A stretch of 64,000 nucleotides of DNA, taken from contig WPIO01000110.1 of the NCBI GenBank assembly GCA_009760855.2, positions 126,001-190,000 of the forward strand, in the 5' to 3' direction. Shown in pieces: positions 59,947 to 64,000 of this stretch (position 1 is the stretch's first letter; the number at the start of each line of letters is the position of its first letter). The translations under genes and the position numbers were made by a program. The notes under the pieces are model-generated. The model was not told the origin of the DNA and did not search any database. It saw only the letters and a list, made by a program, of their open reading frames with translations. The DNA comes from Cristatella mucedo. Taxonomy: Eukaryota > Bryozoa > Phylactolaemata > Cristatellidae.

Positions 59947-60091
59947 TTAAAATGCATTAAAGAATTACCGAATTCATTATAAAAATAATACAATGCAATA
60001 ATACATTAAAATACAAATAACATAATACACTACAATACAATGCAATACAATGCAATGCCGAATACATTAAAATGCATTAAAGAATTACCGA
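59947..60091 (+). repeat. 25-bp direct repeat flanking an ACAAT-rich stretch
   Basis: ttaaaatgcattaaagaatt plus five bases occurs at 59947-59971 and 60067-60091; the 95 bases between are simple AATAC and CAATG words. Confidence 0.8.
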
Positions 60092-60099
60092 CGGCATCA

Positions 60100-62100
60100 G
60101 TCTCGAAATGCTAAGGCATTAATCCTAGGCTGAAAGCCAGGGGCCATCTAGATGGCTAGGCAGGTAGGCTAGTTCAAGCTAGTGAAGAAACCTCACTGGC
60201 ATGGAGGTTCTTTCACTGGTGATCTATTTCGTGATACGGAGCAAGTGTATTACAAACAGAAAGGCTGTTATCTGGCAGCTGCGCCATTAACGATGGTTCT
60301 GCCGATTTTTCTTCAATTAAATGCGCCGAATACAAAAGGCCCAGACATACAAATAAAAAGTATTGCAGTAATCTAAGTGCGATATCACTAACGAATAAAC
60401 TAGTTTGGTGGCAGCAATCGTATTTTACCGGACCGCGGTTTCGGCAAACGATCCTCATCTGAAGGCGATCTGTGCTCATGAAATCATAAGCCGTCTCGGT
60501 TCACCACTTACAGTTTACGGGTAGAAATATTGCTAGAGATTTAGACCAACTTTGAAATAGGAATTTTTGCTTTTTTGAGGACGACCGCAAGCGAACCCAC
60601 ACCTATTAGCCTGATCACAAGGGTTCATCACAGAGTTAGCATCCATTGCTCTACGACTGCCTACTATGCAGCCTCAAAAGAATCTATTCGGATGCTAAGC
60701 GGATCCATCATCCATCGCCGTAGAATTGACGCCGAGTTTGGCGATGACAGCAGCCAGAAGGAGAGTAAAGGTGTGTACAGATTGCGATTCAATCCATAAG
60801 TACCCCGGAATTTAGGTACTTCCTGTACGACCAACGGTAGGCATTTACTTCGGCACTCTGACCTTTCTCACACAGAGGTAGGGCCGTACACAGCTTATCG
60901 CTCTACGAGCCACACCTACGAGTGCCACGAAGCACTACTCAGGGATCGCGTAGAAATTCGCGTCAAATGCCGCTGAGGAGAACTAGCAGAGAAGCCAGCA
61001 GCCCAGATCCTCATCGTTCCGAATGGCCACTGTGAAACCAAAGCAGAGCAGTCACTGTGAAATGTTCAGCTCCTAATGCAGAGTGGAGCTCGTCCGCATC
61101 ACCGGTTCTTACAAAGTTGAGTAATTCCTACGACGCTCACTATAGAAACGGACCGAGGAGCTCCACGTGATCTCCAGCTTGGCCTGCCAATTGGGTGCCG
61201 CTGCTGTGGTCTTAGCACTTCGTTCTCTCTGCAGCTGGCCTCTGCAGACGAACGGTTCTGGCAAACAACGGAGCTGCATGTGGTAGGACTCTTTAAAGGG
61301 AATGCGTCGTAAGCCGAATACTGCGCTATATGTCCACTATATGCGAAGTGCTGAGTACTGTGCAGTGCGCAATTGATCTTTTTGCAGCGCATTTTAGCAC
61401 CGCAATTTATCGTTGTCTTCGCTTGGCAATACCCTTGAAGCTTCTGCTTTCACAAAGCCAGTGTGACTAGGCAACGTGACCTTAGCTAGTCACCGGTGAT
61501 CAAATGCTACTGCTCAGCTACTTTCTACACTCAATCAGAGGACGAAATTGCTACGGACAATATTTAGATGCATTTTCAAAGTGAAAGACAACAGTGGCAA
61601 ATCAGTTAGCACTACAGTTGAAAGGAAATAAAAAGGCTCAAGCTGAATGATAAAGCTATGAAAGATAGTGCCCGACAGTTGGAAGCTAACGACTGGCTGA
61701 AAAATACCGAGCAATTGCTGGATAGAATTCCATTCGCAAAATTCTACAGTAGGAGAGAAGTCGAATTTGGATCTCGCGGGCATCTAAAAGCAATAGAATC
61801 AGGGTGGCTCTGACTTTTTCTTAGAGCTGCCAATCAACTCCTATTAAGACCAATTTCCGGCACGTGGTACCGCTGTGAATGGAAGTAGCGTGCAGTCACG
61901 CACTGCTTGATGTCTTCGGCTTACCCGTCAGCTGTATTCCTGCCTTTTCAAAAATCGCACTACCTTTTTAAATTCAAATCGCGCTTACTACGCACAAGAA
62001 TACCACGTGACAAACAGAACGGAAAACCGAGCAGGATTGCTGTGCTTGGACGCAGCCAATCGCCGCTCGCCGAGATCTCGCTACCCAGTGTCAGTTAACG
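60100..62100. other. No recognisable gene
   Basis: Short frames at 60182-60376 and 60575-60799 (+) and 61099-61392 and 61535-61783 (-) have no recognised similarity. If the CUB gene model is right, this is intron 1. Confidence 0.35.
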
Positions 62101-62122
62101 GGGCACGTCGTCTCCTTTTTAG

Positions 62123-62152
62123 GCACGTCCGTGGCCGCTGCCGACTATTACA
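62123..62152 (+). CDS. Candidate 30-nt exon of the CUB gene (exon 2)
   Basis: Flanked by a pyrimidine-rich acceptor (gtctcctttttag) and a consensus donor (gtgagt). In phase with exon 1 it reads TSVAAADYY plus one base. It is short, so chance is possible; exon 1 would also join exon 3 in frame without it. Confidence 0.35.
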
Positions 62153-62205
62153 GTGAGTCGCGCGCTCACGACGGCCGCCGCGCCGTCTCTCACTCTCGTC
62201 TCAGT

Positions 62206-62273
62206 AGCAGCAGCAGCGGCAGCAGCAGCAGCAGCATTAGCAGTAGAAGCAGCAGCAGCAGCAGTAGAAGCAG
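62206..62273 (+). repeat. (AGC)n microsatellite
   Basis: Interrupted AGC repeat right after candidate exon 2; it creates poly-Ser and poly-Ala frames. Confidence 0.9.
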
Positions 62274-62762
62274 CTGTAACAGCGACGAGCAACGGATTCA
62301 TTCAGCGCCCGCGACAAAATTGCCACCGCCCCCCTCCCCGCGTCGCAGCCGGCGCGCCCGAGATCGCGATAGTGGCGGCCTTCTTTTCGGCAGCTGCCGT
62401 CCATTGAATTTCTCCTCCGCCGTCGCCGCCCCCCCCGCGATGGGAAGAAAGACCGGCCAGAGGTCTCGGCCTGTCCAAGTGGCCGATGCGGCCAGCGGCG
62501 TCGCTCGCGACGAAAGTCCGGCGCGCGGCTGCTGGCGTGCGCTTCGTGAGCAAGCCGCCGCGCGGCCGCGCGCCGCGGCCTCTCATTCTCTTCCGTCGCG
62601 TCGACGGGATCCGGCGAGCGCGGGCCGACGTGCGGAGGCGGCGGCGACCCATCGGCGCTCGGCGCTCGGCGTTCGTTCCTGCCGGCGCTGCGGCCGACGT
62701 GCGAGCGCGTCCATGCGCGGTCGCTCGGCGCCGCTGGCCGTTGGCCGCCACCATCTTTCCAG

Positions 62763-62956
62763 GCATTTGCCAATCGAGCCCGCAGTCAATAATGGCCGAC
62801 AACGGGGCGCTGGTCTCTCCAAATTACGGCACGACGTCCGGCGGAGTGCCGAAAACCTACCCGTCGCCGTGCCACGCCGCCACGAGCATCGTGGCCAGCG
62901 GCTCCATGCAGCCCATCTTCGAATCGTTCGACCTGGCCGTCGGAGACACGCTGCGG
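62763..62956 (+). CDS. Candidate CUB-like exon (exon 3; gene continues off window)
   Basis: Acceptor ccatctttccag; phase 1. Encodes ICQSSPQS, NGALVSPNYG, TYPSPCHAA, IFESFDLAVGDTLR. The C-x(n)-G-x-L-V-S-P-N-Y start, the second Cys and the F-x-x-F-D-L strand are the landmarks of the first half of a CUB domain. The donor is taken as gtaccg after CGG (phase 0). CUB domains are extracellular and often occur with PAN modules, but a functional link to the neighbouring array is inference. Confidence 0.5.
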
Positions 62957-63152
62957 GTACCGGCGGCCAAGCGTACGAGCTCGCGCGCGGCAGTCTGACA
63001 GCTCCACACCGCCCGTCGCGCTGTTGCGTGAGGCATGCGCACGGCGTGCCGAGGTCGGGGAGCGCCGCGCGTCTGCTGCCGAACGTGCGGCGCTGCCCCA
63101 CGCGCTCCCGCTTGGCCCGAAGCGCCTGGCGTTAGATATAAAGATAGAGGTT

Positions 63153-63172
63153 ATATAGATAGATAGATAGAA
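63153..63172 (+). repeat. (GATA)n short repeat
   Basis: Four to five GATA units in intronic sequence after candidate exon 3. Confidence 0.8.
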
Positions 63173-63363
63173 GTTAGATATGAAGATATGAGGGTGTTGG
63201 TAGAAGTAGGCTGCACCGTTTCAGTTGCTGAAGTGGCAAGTCTTCTTGTGAGCAAGAGCGGCCCCGGAAGGTGCTGCGAGCCGACGTCACTCGCTCGGGC
63301 GGAAGCTGCTGCTAAAGGAAATACATCTCGCGGTATTCTGACAGCTTGGGGGTGCAGCTCGGC

Positions 63364-63371
63364 GGTATAAA
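63364..63371 (+). promoter_or_regulatory. Possible TATA box
   Basis: TATAAAAG in a GC-rich setting (cggcggtataaaagctcccg). ATGs shortly downstream open only very short frames, so no gene start can be tied to it. Confidence 0.25.
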
Positions 63372-63910
63372 AGCTCCCGCACTCTCTGGCAAAGATGACT
63401 TCAGATTAATCAAAACAATTCAGCATGGACATCAGAAATCCATAAAACCAGACCACTTCATTTTAAATGACAAACAGTTTAGCTCGTACGCCGCCGCCTC
63501 ATATAAAGGACGTCAAACCTATACAAAGTTTAGACTGCTCCGGCAGCCATAAAGATGTTTTAATTTTCAGTTGCAAATATCTAATTCATCCTCAGTTCTA
63601 AGTGCCACGGGCAAATAATAATACATTTATTGTAGTGCTCGAATGGTTAGTGGTCGAAGCCGAGGCCGCTCCATTCAAGGAATATTTCTGACCACGCCAG
63701 CGTCTGCCTCGGCGCGTTTAACTTCGCAAAGGTTCCCCTCTCTTCGCACATAACGCGAGCTGGGCTGGTTTTTCAATTGATCTCCGACGTGCGTGACAAG
63801 CGACCGTAGTCGCAATCGCTAGCCGCGGCGCGCACAGCTAGGGCAATACACAAATCACAGGCTTCCGCACTGTTGGCCTGCGTCTTCAAAACAGTGGCTT
63901 TTGCTGAGAA

Positions 63911-64000
63911 TGAGGCGGCCCGACCGCGACTCGCAGTCCCTACTCGCTAACGACTCGCTGTTCAACTCCCTGCCCGACTCGCTGTCGGACTCGCTGTTTT
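63911..64000 (+). other. Short repetitive open frame running off the window end
   Basis: From ATG at about 63911 a frame rich in D-S-L repeats (DSLFNS, PDSLSDSLF) is still open at 64000. It could be an exon or a GACTCGCTG-type minisatellite; too short to decide. Confidence 0.2.

Noticed and set aside
62131-63135. 334-codon + frame and long minus frames in 62.1-63.1 kb
   Set aside because: GC-rich chance frames; the CUB-like similarity lies in another frame (62763-62956) with splice sites.

Overview
This is a piece of a metazoan nuclear genome. It shows phase-consistent GT-AG introns, CpG-rich islands beside AT-rich introns, many 5'-truncated CR1/L2-like LINEs with (ATT)n tails, tRNA-headed SINE-like repeats, a hAT-type transposase relic and long (AC)n and (GA)n microsatellites. 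There is no bacterial-style gene density. The secreted PAN and CUB modules and this LINE type suggest an invertebrate, probably marine. I cannot name the species.

The main content is a tandem array of one multi-exon gene family. I could build a complete model for one member, unit A (8002-14553, + strand). It has seven exons, every intron phase fits, and the product is 397 residues: signal peptide, two PAN/apple modules, then a C-terminal module of about 190 residues with conserved Trp, Gly and Cys positions. The terminal coding exon is only 41 nt. The same exons recur in order in unit C (35445-42766; all splice sites kept, two nonsense codons), unit B (22330-27740; frameshift, three nonsense codons, lost donor, LINE in exon 4, exons 6-7 missing), unit D (46091-46562; exons 4-5 only, broken) and unit 0 (2867-3276; exons 6-7 only, open). 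Two further partial units, A' (16.2-18.7 kb) and B' (28.5-30.5 kb), carry only the intron 5 to 3'-flank part. A+A' and B+B' therefore look like two copies of one composite duplication.

Transposons fill the rest. LINE family 1 has about a dozen fragments, including two near-identical 5'-truncated copies with an open RT frame (24046-25521 and 30810-32150). LINE family 2 has at least six fragments. Other relics are a repeat-associated ORF at 4.4-5.5 kb, a hAT/ZMYM1-like transposase at 50.1-51.9 kb, and SINE-like elements near 33.7, 34.4 and 57.7-59.1 kb.

Near the right end a separate gene may begin. A signal-peptide exon (56029-56086), a 30-nt exon (62123-62152) and a CUB-like exon (62763-62956) are mutually phase-compatible and lie in two CpG-rich blocks; the gene would continue past the window.

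All calls come from reading the sequence. Domain names rest on remembered family patterns, and no search was run.
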